NCBI GenBank assembly: GCA_948467645.1
Contig: CAOKFD010000007.1
Span: 1 to 62,681 of the forward strand
DNA: 62,681 nt
DNA from: Fimadaptatus sp948467645
Lineage (GTDB): Bacteria; Bacillota; Clostridia; Christensenellales; Aristaeellaceae
Reading direction: 5' to 3'
Part shown: piece by piece, positions 49,561-57,522 of the stretch
Numbering within the stretch: the first letter of the stretch is position 1
Layout of the letters: the number at the start of each line of letters is the position of its first letter
The notes under the pieces: model-generated
What the model saw: the letters and a program-made list of their open reading frames with translations, nothing else
Database searches by the model: none
What the model was told of the DNA's origin: nothing
Position numbers and translations under genes: made by a program

Positions 49561-50154
49561 TTAACCCGCCTCGGGAACGGGCGTTGCGGTCGGCTCGGCG
49601 CTGGGTGCGGGCGTGGGATCCGGCTCGACTATCGACTCAAGCAGCATTATCTGATTGATGCGCCAGCGGCCCTCGGTCTTGATTAGCTGCACGCGGTAGC
49701 GCCCGCCCTGCCAGTGCGGCGGGTAGCTGGTTAGCTCTCCCGAATTTACCTTGTCCGCGGCCGACGCGAGCGGCTTGCCCTCGATTTCGAACACGGTCTC
49801 GGTTATTTCGGCCTGCGCCGCGTTACTCCACGGCCAGCTCCACATCCAGTTGAGCGACACACTGTGGTTGTAGCTGGTTATCTTGTAGTTTTCATATACG
49901 GACAGGCCATTGCCTGCGTCAATGAGCTGCTGATCGCTTTGCAGGTATGACTGCTCGAAAAAGTCGCCCAGCTGCGTTGACTCCGCGCCGTCGATAATCA
50001 CCTCGGCGCGCTCAGTCAGGCCGTCGGTCAGAAGCACGTATATGTTGGCCGAGTTCATCGCCATATAAAAGCCTACTATAAGAAGCGCCACAATCAGGGT
50101 AAGCAGCATCAGCCGCGTGGCGAAAAACCATAAGAATCTGCGCAGATATTCCAT
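49561..50154 (-). CDS. Membrane-anchored extracytoplasmic protein, unknown function
   Basis: A 197-residue protein with one N-terminal membrane anchor (FFATRLMLLTLIVALLIVGFYM). A soluble domain follows with an aromatic segment YNHSVSLNWMWSWPWSNAAQ and WQGGRYRVQLIKTEGRWRIN, a pattern like an IMS/NTF2- or TcpC-like small domain. The end is a PTPAPSAEPTATPVPEAG linker-like tail, similar to the PTAEPT linkers of the two other surface proteins in this window. It is not recognised further. AAAGGGG precedes ATG 50154. It is the last gene of the group 49561-52232, separated by 111 bp from the preceding gene. Confidence 0.6.
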   Translation of the reverse strand: MEYLRRFLWFFATRLMLLTLIVALLIVGFYMAMNSANIYVLLTDGLTERAEVIIDGAESTQLGDFFEQSYLQSDQQLIDAGNGLSVYENYKITSYNHSVSLNWMWSWPWSNAAQAEITETVFEIEGKPLASAADKVNSGELTSYPPHWQGGRYRVQLIKTEGRWRINQIMLLESIVEPDPTPAPSAEPTATPVPEAG

Positions 50155-50265
50155 CCAATGCCCCTTTTCATATACGAAGCGTCGCCGCATATTTTTATTG
50201 AAAGTTTTCCCGGTATTCCGTAAGGCATACGTTCAAGCAGAAGTGCAAGTGCCTGACCAAGCGCC

Positions 50266-50916
50266 TTAATCCCTGCCGAAGTAGCGCGCACATGCCGACT
50301 TTTTGAGCGCAGGGAAGTTTTCCTCAGCGCGCGCACGTATAATTTGACGCGCTTTGGCCGCATCTTGTTCCCCGCCCTCCAGCCAATCAGCAAGGTAAGT
50401 ATCAGTACGCGAGTATTCCAGCGCGGGCCAGCCCATCGGCTTGCCCAGCATTGAGACCGGCTGTACCTGCCCCGAAATGGTTGTCAGCATCGCGCGTTCG
50501 AGGTATTTCAGCGCCGATTCAAACTCGCTTTTCTTCTCATACCGCCCGGTCAGCGCATGGCGCAGATCGGGTCTGCCCCATACCGGGCGCTCCTCGAACA
50601 GTTCCCACATATTCATTGCGAGTTTAGGCACAAGTCCCGCGTCGTAATCGTCGTAAATATCAATCGAATACGCGGCGTAAAACATCGGAAACCATTCGCG
50701 GCTGATGAAGCCGCACTGCCCCGCGAACATGTGCGAATACGCGCCGTCGCGCCGGGTGGCCAGCTTGTCCTTCCAGCTCCACGGGTCGAGCGGCGTATCG
50801 GTATACCAATTGTCAATGTCCGTCACCTGCTCAACGCTGAGGTAGTCGCGCCCGGTTAACAGCAGAAAGCCCTTTTCATTAAGTAAATCCACAAACTCAT
50901 CATAAGTGCGTATCAT
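50266..50916 (-). CDS. Small cytosolic protein, AlkZ-related (tentative)
   Basis: A 216-residue soluble protein. The pattern YDEFVDLLNEKGFLLLTG, WYTDTPLDPWSWKDKLA, QCGFISREWFPMF and ADWLEGGEQDAAKARQII resembles proteins annotated AlkZ-related in Firmicutes, a group of unknown activity distantly tied to DNA glycosylases. This name is a recollection and not a domain call I can prove. Its ATG overlaps the stop codon of the upstream C39-like gene (TAATG), so the two are translationally coupled, an odd partner for a secreted peptidase. Confidence 0.6.
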   Translation of the reverse strand: MIRTYDEFVDLLNEKGFLLLTGRDYLSVEQVTDIDNWYTDTPLDPWSWKDKLATRRDGAYSHMFAGQCGFISREWFPMFYAAYSIDIYDDYDAGLVPKLAMNMWELFEERPVWGRPDLRHALTGRYEKKSEFESALKYLERAMLTTISGQVQPVSMLGKPMGWPALEYSRTDTYLADWLEGGEQDAAKARQIIRARAEENFPALKKSACARYFGRD

Positions 50917-52232
50917 TAATTCATCACCCTGAAGTATCGGCTGACATGCCTTCGCATCGCCGCGATAAGTTCCTGCGCCTCGACGCGCCTTAAATAGCCG
51001 CTGGGTTTGCCATATTTATTGGTAGTGGGCGATTCGGGGTCGTTGCATATGAACCATGTGCCCGCCGGGCCGGATTCATATCCGCATACAACCATCGCGT
51101 GCCCGGTCTCCGCACCGTCAAAGTTGCACATGACGATAAGCAGATGCTTTTCATCCAAATCGCGCGTCATATTCTCAGCGGTCATGTAGTACTCGCTTTC
51201 CAGATTAACGCCTTCGCCCGTCAGCACGTCGTACAGCTCCACATCGTACCAGCCCTTGCCATCGTGCGGGCTTAACGCGCGCAGCATCTGCGTGGTCACG
51301 CGATTTTCTCGGTTGAGGTAGTTAAGCACCATTTCGCCGCACGCGGGCATACAGTTATTGGCGCTGTATTTGCCTGTGGTAAGCTGATTTACATACCAGT
51401 CCCAGTTTACGTCCAGCAGCACGCGCGTGCTGTCGCCGTCGGCGGGTTCAACGCCTATGCAGCTCAGTATTGCCTCGCCCACTGCAAAGCGCGCATCGCC
51501 CTTTGTGATCTCGTCCAATGCGCGGCTGTCGCAGTTTGTCAGCATTAGTATCGGCGCGGCCAACTGCCTTAGCTGTACCGGCTCATCCGGCTCGAACGTA
51601 TCCGACACGTCGTATTTGGACATCAGCCCTGCGGCCATTGCCTTGAGAACATACTGGCTGTCGGTATCCTTAGGCGGCTGAGTGTCGCCAACGTCGATTT
51701 CACCGTACAGCGCTTCGTATGCCTTGACGATCAGCTCGGCCATGCCGTCGCGCGTAAGCGGCTCGTCGTCGGGAAGTCCGGCGGTTATTTCATAGGCATA
51801 GTTCACGCTCTGCGCGCGCGCCATGATTTTCAGCGCCAGTCCCAATTCGTCGCGCGCCTGCCCCGCAGCAGCCTGAGCCGCCGCGCCGCCGCAGAAGCGC
51901 GTCCTTAATGCGTTTTTGAACGCAAGTATCCGCGCGACCGCGTTCTGCCGCGTCGCGTTAAGCGCCGTCCAACCGACCTCGTAGTCGTTTATCAAGTCCA
52001 ATTCCAGCGCCTTGCGCATGTTTTTGTCAGTGGAAAGCTTGCTGGTTATGGCAGACTCGTCCACATCGGAATCGGTTATAAACTCATATGCGGCCACGAG
52101 CATTGTAATCAGCTGCGCCTGACTCAGCGCGCCGCCGATGTCGGCGAGCGCGGTATTTGCCTTACCCACGTTAACGGTAAGCATCATCGCAAATATAAGC
52201 AGGGTCGAAAGCAGCTTTTGTCCAAAACGCAT
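50916..52232 (-). CDS. Secreted C39-like cysteine peptidase
   Basis: A 438-residue exported protein. The signal peptide (LLSTLLIFAMMLTVNVGKANTALA) is followed by a helical N-terminal half with an S-layer-homology-like stretch (PLTRDGMAELIVKAYEALYG... FEPDEPVQLRQLAAPILMLT). The C-terminal 150 residues form a papain-like C39 domain: NNCMPACGEMVLNYLN (catalytic Cys, about 296), GHAMVVCGYE (His) and FICNDPESP (Asp/Asn). Such proteins cleave peptides or cell-wall crosslinks outside the cell. No bacteriocin peptide or ABC exporter is beside it, unlike the C39 domains of bacteriocin exporters. The start diverges from spo0A. Confidence 0.8.
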   Translation of the reverse strand: MRFGQKLLSTLLIFAMMLTVNVGKANTALADIGGALSQAQLITMLVAAYEFITDSDVDESAITSKLSTDKNMRKALELDLINDYEVGWTALNATRQNAVARILAFKNALRTRFCGGAAAQAAAGQARDELGLALKIMARAQSVNYAYEITAGLPDDEPLTRDGMAELIVKAYEALYGEIDVGDTQPPKDTDSQYVLKAMAAGLMSKYDVSDTFEPDEPVQLRQLAAPILMLTNCDSRALDEITKGDARFAVGEAILSCIGVEPADGDSTRVLLDVNWDWYVNQLTTGKYSANNCMPACGEMVLNYLNRENRVTTQMLRALSPHDGKGWYDVELYDVLTGEGVNLESEYYMTAENMTRDLDEKHLLIVMCNFDGAETGHAMVVCGYESGPAGTWFICNDPESPTTNKYGKPSGYLRRVEAQELIAAMRRHVSRYFRVMN

Positions 52233-52412
52233 TCGTACACCTCCTACGTTACCATTATTATATCAACCCAACGCGCGCAAGTAAACCCCGTGCGCGTTAT
52301 TTTGGCGGCCATGCGCGCATTGATGCATACAATAAAATTTTTCGCCCAATATTGCAAAATTTCAAAATCATTTGTCATAAAGCGTTCCCGACGCGCATAG
52401 ATAATATTATAG

Positions 52413-52445
52413 CGCTTAACGTACCCGCATTATAGGCGTTAAGCG
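52413..52445 (+). other. Stem-loop in the spo0A leader
   Basis: CGCTTAACG (52413-52421) pairs perfectly with CGTTAAGCG (52437-52445) over a 15-nt loop, 45 bp before the spo0A start. It could be an operator dyad or an mRNA hairpin. A nearby TTGTCA (52372-52377) is a possible -35, but -10 spacing is poor. Confidence 0.4.
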
Positions 52446-52490
52446 GACAAAATCATGAAAAATATGCACAAGGTCAGGGAGGTAATAAAC

Positions 52491-53291
52491 ATGGACAGGC
52501 TAAGTACGAATTCAACCATTCAGCAGCCCGAGGCGATAAAGGTCATTCTGGCCGACGACAACGGCGACATCACTTCTCTTTTGTCGGATTATCTTTCCGG
52601 CAAGCCTGACATAGAGGTCACGGGCTGTGCATCCGACGGCATGGAGCTGATGAACATGCTGCGCGAGCGCCCCTGCGACATACTGGTGATGGATTTAATC
52701 ATGCCTGCACTGGACGGATTCGCAGTGCTTTCGATGATGGACACGCTGCCTGTGCGGCCGCGCACGCTGGTGCTTTCGGCGCTGGGGCGGGGCGACTTTA
52801 TAACGCGTGCGATGCAGCTGGGCGCGGACTATTACATGATGAAGCCGTTTGGGTGCGAGGAGCTGTACAACCGCATACAGGACATGAGCCGCTCTGCCGC
52901 GCCTAAGTCAGCAATCGCCGCGCCCGCGCCGGTCACGCCGCGTTCGCTCGACGAGGAAATATCCTCTCTTTTTCTCGCGGTGGGTATTCCGGCGCACATA
53001 AAGGGATACCAGTACCTGCGCGAGGCGGTGCGCATGGTAGTACACGACCCGGATGTGATTAACCGCATAACCAAGGAGCTGTATCCGGGCATCGCGAGCA
53101 AGTTCTCGACCTCGCCCAGCAAGGTAGAGCGCGCGATACGCCACGCGATTGAGGTGGCGTGGAACCGCGGGCGCGTGGATGCGATCAACGCGGCGTTCGG
53201 CTGTCATGTGTTTTCGCGCGATGACAAGCCTACCAATGGCGAGTTTATTGCGCTGATTTCGGATAAAATGCTGCTTGAACGAAGCGCGTAA
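52491..53291 (+). CDS. spo0A: Master sporulation response regulator Spo0A
   Basis: A 266-residue response regulator that commits the cell to sporulation when phosphorylated. The receiver domain has the acidic pair in VILADDNGDI, phosphorylation aspartate in ILVMDLIMPALDGFAVL, and the lysine in YYMMKPFGCEEL. The Spo0A effector domain begins near 150 (DEEISSLFLAVGIPAHIKGY), and the recognition helix is TSPSKVERAIRHAIEVAWNRG-like (S-P-S-K-V-E-R-A-I-R-H). ATG 52491 has GGGAGGT upstream; an earlier in-frame ATG at 52455 lacks one. The SipL-like gene follows in the same direction. Confidence 0.98.
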   Translation: MDRLSTNSTIQQPEAIKVILADDNGDITSLLSDYLSGKPDIEVTGCASDGMELMNMLRERPCDILVMDLIMPALDGFAVLSMMDTLPVRPRTLVLSALGRGDFITRAMQLGADYYMMKPFGCEELYNRIQDMSRSAAPKSAIAAPAPVTPRSLDEEISSLFLAVGIPAHIKGYQYLREAVRMVVHDPDVINRITKELYPGIASKFSTSPSKVERAIRHAIEVAWNRGRVDAINAAFGCHVFSRDDKPTNGEFIALISDKMLLERSA

Positions 53292-53292
53292 T

Positions 53293-53323
53293 TTCATATT
53301 CATCTGACTGAACGACAATACTT
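53293..53323 (+). promoter_or_regulatory. Possible sigma-E promoter of the SipL-like gene
   Basis: TTCATATT (53293-53300) and CAATACTT (53316-53323) are 15 bp apart, near the sigma-E consensus of B. subtilis. It lies just after the spo0A stop. A hairpin TCGCTTAT / ATAAGCGA (53346-53369) ends immediately before the ribosome binding site and could slow translation. Confidence 0.45.
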
Positions 53324-53384
53324 TGCGGCATATTACCGCCCCCAATCGCTTATAAATAGACATAAGCGAAGGAGGTCGTGTAAT

Positions 53385-54905
53385 ATGCCGCTTGATATAA
53401 GCAGACAGACGCTGGAAACCGAGCGCGTGGTGGATTCGCGCATAATAAAGGCGCTGATCGAAACCGACGCGATGGCGCAGGGTGCGGACGAGGTTTTGCT
53501 GTGCGACGCGATGTGTTCCATCGATTCGGCGCAGACTCAGCAGGGGCGCATACTTCTGGACGGCAAGGTGCGTTTTCAGGTGCTATACCGCGCGCAGGGC
53601 GAGATTACCAGCCTGATGGTTAACGCGCCCTTGCGCGAGATGATCGACGCGGACGTGGGGCCGAAAATGGCGGTAAGCTGCTTTACCGAGATCGAAAGCG
53701 CCGAGGCGCGGCTGATGGCGGGGCGCATACTCTGCCGTGCGGTGCCCGCAATACGGGTTACGGTCACGGCGTTGGAGCCATGCGCGGTAATATCGGGGCT
53801 AAATGGTCTGGACGGGATATGTGTAAGGCGCGAGCGGATTGCATCGCTGAAGGTCAATGCCGAAGCGCAAGCGGCCGCATCGCTCAGCGAGGAATTCGAT
53901 CTGCCGCGCTCGTTAGGCGCGGAGCGCACGCTAATTACCCGCGCGCGCGTGGACGTAAGCGACATATTCGACGCAGTGGGCGGCGTTATGGTCAAGGGCA
54001 GCGTGGCACTTGAGGCCGTGCACACATGCAATATACCCGGTCGGCCGATTGCGGTAAGCCGACACGCACTGCCTTTCGAGCAGTTGGTCGAAGTGCCCGA
54101 GTGGCTTCGGGGCGACCTGCGCGCGGACGCGTGGGTGACTGGGATTACCGCGCAGACGCTCAGCGACGACGAAGGCACGATGCTGCGCGCAGGCGTGGAC
54201 ATAATGATAAACGTAAAGGCGCTCGGCGTGGACGAGTCGGAGGCGGTCATGGACGCATATGCTGTCGGCGACAGCGACATACAGATAGAGCGCGGCTCGC
54301 TCACGGTGCGGGTCGAATCGCGGCGCATACGCGCGCTTCAAACCGTCAAGCTGCAATTTTCCCTGCCCGAACTTACCGGCAGCGACGGGCGCATATCGGG
54401 AGCAAGTCAGGTATTGTACTGCATAGGCCGCCCGACGATGGTACAGGCCGAAAGCAGCGACGGCAAGATCGTGGTGGACGGCGTAATGGAATTGCAGGCG
54501 ATATACATGCCGGTAGGCGGCGAACAGGCGATGTCGGCCACGCTGGAATCGCCCTTCACCGCGACATTCCAGGGAGATGTGCCGTCCGACGCGCCGATGC
54601 TGCTTGAGGCGTTCGACTGCGAATGCGTGCCTGTTACATCTTCGCAGTTGGAACTGAAATGCACTCTGGCGCTCCATGCTGACGCGGACGTGCAGCGTTC
54701 CATAGAAGCGGCAATGGATGCGCAGGAGGTTGAGGGGCACGCGGTCCCGATGGGCATAACCGTCCTTCTGGCTCAAAAAGGCGATACCGCATGGGATTTG
54801 GCCAAGCGCTTCCGCGTGCCGACTGACGAGCTGGAGCGCATGAATCCCGAACTGATGTCGGGCGTAAGCGGGCGCGGGACGCAGGTTATGGTATTTAAGA
54901 GGTAG
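53385..54905 (+). CDS. SipL-like spore coat morphogenesis protein (DUF3794, LysM)
   Basis: A 506-residue protein with three tandem DUF3794-type domains (about 20-150, 160-290, 300-430), each with strands such as LDGKVRFQVLYRAQGEITSL and VVDGVMELQAIYMPVGGEQ. A C-terminal LysM domain follows (VLLAQKGDTAWDLAKRFRVP, about 452-471). This order matches SipL of Clostridioides difficile, which binds SpoIVA through its LysM domain and is needed for coat formation. Placement after spo0A with a sigma-E-like promoter supports mother-cell expression. GGAGG lies before ATG 53385. The MITE-like repeat lies 20 bp past the stop. Confidence 0.88.
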   Translation: MPLDISRQTLETERVVDSRIIKALIETDAMAQGADEVLLCDAMCSIDSAQTQQGRILLDGKVRFQVLYRAQGEITSLMVNAPLREMIDADVGPKMAVSCFTEIESAEARLMAGRILCRAVPAIRVTVTALEPCAVISGLNGLDGICVRRERIASLKVNAEAQAAASLSEEFDLPRSLGAERTLITRARVDVSDIFDAVGGVMVKGSVALEAVHTCNIPGRPIAVSRHALPFEQLVEVPEWLRGDLRADAWVTGITAQTLSDDEGTMLRAGVDIMINVKALGVDESEAVMDAYAVGDSDIQIERGSLTVRVESRRIRALQTVKLQFSLPELTGSDGRISGASQVLYCIGRPTMVQAESSDGKIVVDGVMELQAIYMPVGGEQAMSATLESPFTATFQGDVPSDAPMLLEAFDCECVPVTSSQLELKCTLALHADADVQRSIEAAMDAQEVEGHAVPMGITVLLAQKGDTAWDLAKRFRVPTDELERMNPELMSGVSGRGTQVMVFKR

Positions 54906-54925
54906 TTTCTTTCTGCTTTGGGCTA

Positions 54926-54987
54926 AAGTGTGTCTCAAGCGAGACACTTCGCATGTTCGAGTGGATTTCCCTTTTTGAGACACACTC
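54926..54987 (+). repeat. Short copy of the MITE-like repeat
   Basis: A 62-bp element with AGTGTGTCTCAA and TTGAGACACACT as ends, flanked by TA at both sides (54924-54925 and 54988-54989). It keeps the core TTCGAGTGGATTT but lacks about 95 bp internal sequence present at 44259. Its inverted ends would fold as a 12-bp hairpin in RNA, 20 bp after the SipL-like stop codon. Confidence 0.78.
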
Positions 54988-55059
54988 TAAATATAAGGTG
55001 GAATTTCGCGTCGCTTTCTGATATGATTGGTTCATAGAGATTTCGGGAGGCGACATGTG

Positions 55060-55710
55060 ATGGAGCAGATAATCTCCGACGCGATTGCATTCATACGCGC
55101 CGCATTTGCAGGCGATTCCAGCGGGCACGACTATTATCATTCAATGCGGGTATACCAGACGGCGCTTCTCATCGCCAAGCGAGAACATGCCGATGCAGGA
55201 ATCGTTGCCTTAGCCGCGCTGCTGCACGATGTTGACGACCGCAAACTGTCGCCGCAGACGCACGCGCATAAGGACAATGCCGTCCGATTTCTGACTGAAC
55301 ACGGCGTTTCCGAAGAAAGCATACGCCGCATATGCCTTATAATTGATGAAGTGTCGTTCAGCGGCTCCGACTCCGTGCGTCCGTCCACGCTTGAAGGACA
55401 ATGCGTGCAGGACGCAGACAGGCTGGACGCGCTGGGGGCAATCGGCATTGCACGCACGTTTGCCTACGGCGGCAGTCACGGGCGGGCCATGTACGACCCC
55501 GACGACCCGCCTATGCTCAATATGAATAGAGCCGAGTATGAGAAGCGCGTGTCGAGTTCGCTCAATCATTTTTATGAGAAGCTGTTTTTGCTCAAAGACA
55601 TGATGAGTACCGACTATGGCCGGAAGATCGCCGAAAAGCGCGACATTTACATGCGTGAGTTCGCCGCGCGGTTCATGGCCGAGTGGGACGGCGCAGACAT
55701 TGACTTATAG
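55060..55710 (+). CDS. HD-superfamily phosphohydrolase
   Basis: A 216-residue metal-dependent phosphohydrolase of the YedJ/YpgQ type. The metal ligands are in GHDYYHSMRVYQTALLIA (H), ALLHDVDDRKL (HD) and QDADRLDALGAIGIARTFAY (D). The C-terminal part has KLFLLKDMMSTDYGRKIAEK, as in this family. These enzymes hydrolyse nucleotides in vitro, with uncertain physiological substrate. ATG 55060 has GGGAGG upstream with 9 nt spacing. Confidence 0.92.
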   Translation: MEQIISDAIAFIRAAFAGDSSGHDYYHSMRVYQTALLIAKREHADAGIVALAALLHDVDDRKLSPQTHAHKDNAVRFLTEHGVSEESIRRICLIIDEVSFSGSDSVRPSTLEGQCVQDADRLDALGAIGIARTFAYGGSHGRAMYDPDDPPMLNMNRAEYEKRVSSSLNHFYEKLFLLKDMMSTDYGRKIAEKRDIYMREFAARFMAEWDGADIDL

Positions 55711-55715
55711 AGCAA

Positions 55716-55757
55716 ATCGCCGATGCGCGGGCATGACGCTGCCCATGCATCGGCGAT
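55716..55757. terminator. Bidirectional terminator, HD gene / isomerase operon
   Basis: ATCGCCGATGC / GCATCGGCGAT (55716-55726 with 55747-55757) with an inner GGCA / TGCC hairpin, followed by ATTTTG on the plus strand. It is between convergent genes. Confidence 0.88.
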
Positions 55758-55775
55758 ATTTTGTGCAGATTTTGT

Positions 55776-56543
55776 TTAGCCCTCTGCCTCGGCTATCATC
55801 TCATGCAGCACCTTTGCATCGCGCAGGAAGGCTTCCTCACTGCCGTCCTCGACAAACTCCATAAACGCATGGTGGTCGTTGCCGTCCTGCATGGACAGGT
55901 GCAGCGCCTCGGTCAGCAAATCGCGGCCGTCAGCCATGGGCAAGCGCGTTACGTCGCTGCCATGGAACTGCCATGTGAACACGTGCAGGTTGGTCAGGCG
56001 TTGCATCGCTATCATGAGTGCGCCTATCGTCTCGTCGTGCGTCCTGTCCCAGCGCGGCTGCCAGTACATGTGCACGTTGCACGGGCCCAGCTCGGTAATC
56101 AGCCTGCCGGTGCTTTCGTTGGTATCGGTCAGCGTATGGCCGTGCATCTCCAGCGACAGCGTTATACCCGCGGCCATCGCCAGTTCACCGCACTCGCGCA
56201 GTTCGCGCACCACCGCGGCGCGCTCCATGCCGGTCATCTCGTTCGAGCCTTTCGTGCCCGCCCATACGCGCACGTTACGCGCGCCCAGCGCCAGCGCGCA
56301 GTCCAGCGTCTTTACAAACTCGTCCTGCTTGCCCATGCCGGCGCGGTAGTACGAACCGTATGACGCGGGGTCGAGGCCGTAATCAGCGCTCATCTTTGCG
56401 ACCTCGCGCGCCTCCTGCTCGTTGGTTACGTGTACGTCGCCGCCCCATTCTATCGATTTAAGGCCAGCCTGCTGAGACAGCTTGCATATGTCGAGCGGCT
56501 TTAACGGCCTGAACGTTACCGAACACAATCCCGGAATTATCAT
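55776..56543 (-). CDS. Sugar phosphate isomerase/epimerase (TIM barrel)
   Basis: A 255-residue AP-endonuclease-2/xylose-isomerase-like TIM barrel. Metal-ligand glutamates and histidines appear in order: GLKSIEWGGDVH, LSLEMHGHTLTD (E, H), VHMYWQPRWD, and HVFTWQFHGSD. Such enzymes isomerise or epimerise sugars and inositols; substrate unknown. It is third after glpK and a second isomerase on the same strand, with 54 bp between the two. The relation to the neighbour is distant, so it is not a recent duplicate. Confidence 0.88.
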   Translation of the reverse strand: MIIPGLCSVTFRPLKPLDICKLSQQAGLKSIEWGGDVHVTNEQEAREVAKMSADYGLDPASYGSYYRAGMGKQDEFVKTLDCALALGARNVRVWAGTKGSNEMTGMERAAVVRELRECGELAMAAGITLSLEMHGHTLTDTNESTGRLITELGPCNVHMYWQPRWDRTHDETIGALMIAMQRLTNLHVFTWQFHGSDVTRLPMADGRDLLTEALHLSMQDGNDHHAFMEFVEDGSEEAFLRDAKVLHEMIAEAEG

Positions 56544-56597
56544 AAAAAGTACTCCTTATGACAAAGGCGGGGATATTCCCCGCCCTCTTAATTATAA

Positions 56598-57410
56598 TCA
56601 GATAAGATCGCTCAGTATTTCGATTGCGCGCTTTATATCGGCAATCTGCTTTTCGCCGCTGATTTCGCGCTCGATGGTTATCGCGCCGTCGTAGCCGCAT
56701 TCCTTCAGACCTTTTATCAGCGCCGGGAAGTTAACGCTACCCTCGCCCAGCGGCTTTTCTACGCCCAACTGACTGCCGCAGGTGGGATATTCGCCGTCCT
56801 TGGCGTGCACATCGCGCACGTACTTGCCGATTATGCGCAGCGAATCGACCGGGTTGGCCTTGCCGTACATAAGCAGGTTGGCCGGGTCGAGGTTAATGCC
56901 TACGTTGCCGGTGCCGATGTCCTCAATCACGCGCAGCAGCGTCGTGGGGGTCTCCTGGCCGGTTTCGAACAGGAAGTACTGGCCGTTGGCCTTGCAGCGC
57001 TCGGCAATCTGGCGCAGTGCGTCGATCACGCCCGGATACTGCGGGTCAGTCGGGCATTCAGGCAGGAAGCCCGCGTGCGTGGCCATCTGGGTAGCGCCAA
57101 TGAGCTTGGCAAAGTCGGAGCCGCGCTTCAGGTCTTCGGTGCGGTCGGCGCGCAAATCTGCGGGCACTATGCCCAGCGTGCGCGGACCGTCGATGAAGTT
57201 CCATATGCGCTCGCCGCGGTAGCCGCACCAGAAGGTGGATACTTCCACGTCGTACTTCTTGCTGGCGACGTTTACTTCCTCCGTCTTTTCGGGCGTGAGC
57301 ATATCCATATCCCAGCAGGTTATCTGACAGCTATGCAGACCCATGTCCGCAATCTTTTTCATCTCGTTAGCTACGTCGCTTTCCAGTCTGAACAGTACGC
57401 CAATCTTCAT
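56598..57410 (-). CDS. Sugar phosphate isomerase/epimerase (TIM barrel)
   Basis: A 270-residue TIM barrel of the xylose-isomerase-like group. Landmarks: GLHSCQITCWDMDML, MATHAGFLPE, FLFETGQETPTTLL (E), VGINLDPANLLMYG (D), VRDVHAKDGEY (H) and AITIEREISGEKQ (E), the ligands of the divalent metal. The pattern is close to hydroxypyruvate-isomerase-like or inosose/tagatose epimerase-type proteins. It follows glpK by 112 bp on the same strand, which hints at a polyol or three-carbon role; the 3'-neighbour is a second isomerase. Confidence 0.9.
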   Translation of the reverse strand: MKIGVLFRLESDVANEMKKIADMGLHSCQITCWDMDMLTPEKTEEVNVASKKYDVEVSTFWCGYRGERIWNFIDGPRTLGIVPADLRADRTEDLKRGSDFAKLIGATQMATHAGFLPECPTDPQYPGVIDALRQIAERCKANGQYFLFETGQETPTTLLRVIEDIGTGNVGINLDPANLLMYGKANPVDSLRIIGKYVRDVHAKDGEYPTCGSQLGVEKPLGEGSVNFPALIKGLKECGYDGAITIEREISGEKQIADIKRAIEILSDLI

Positions 57411-57522
57411 AAGTTTTACCTCCGCATGTATTTTTGATTTTGATTATCACAAGTCTTTTCAGGCATGTGATATTCTGCCTTAAATTGCCTACCATATCTA
57501 TTTTAAGGCATATGTCAAGGCC

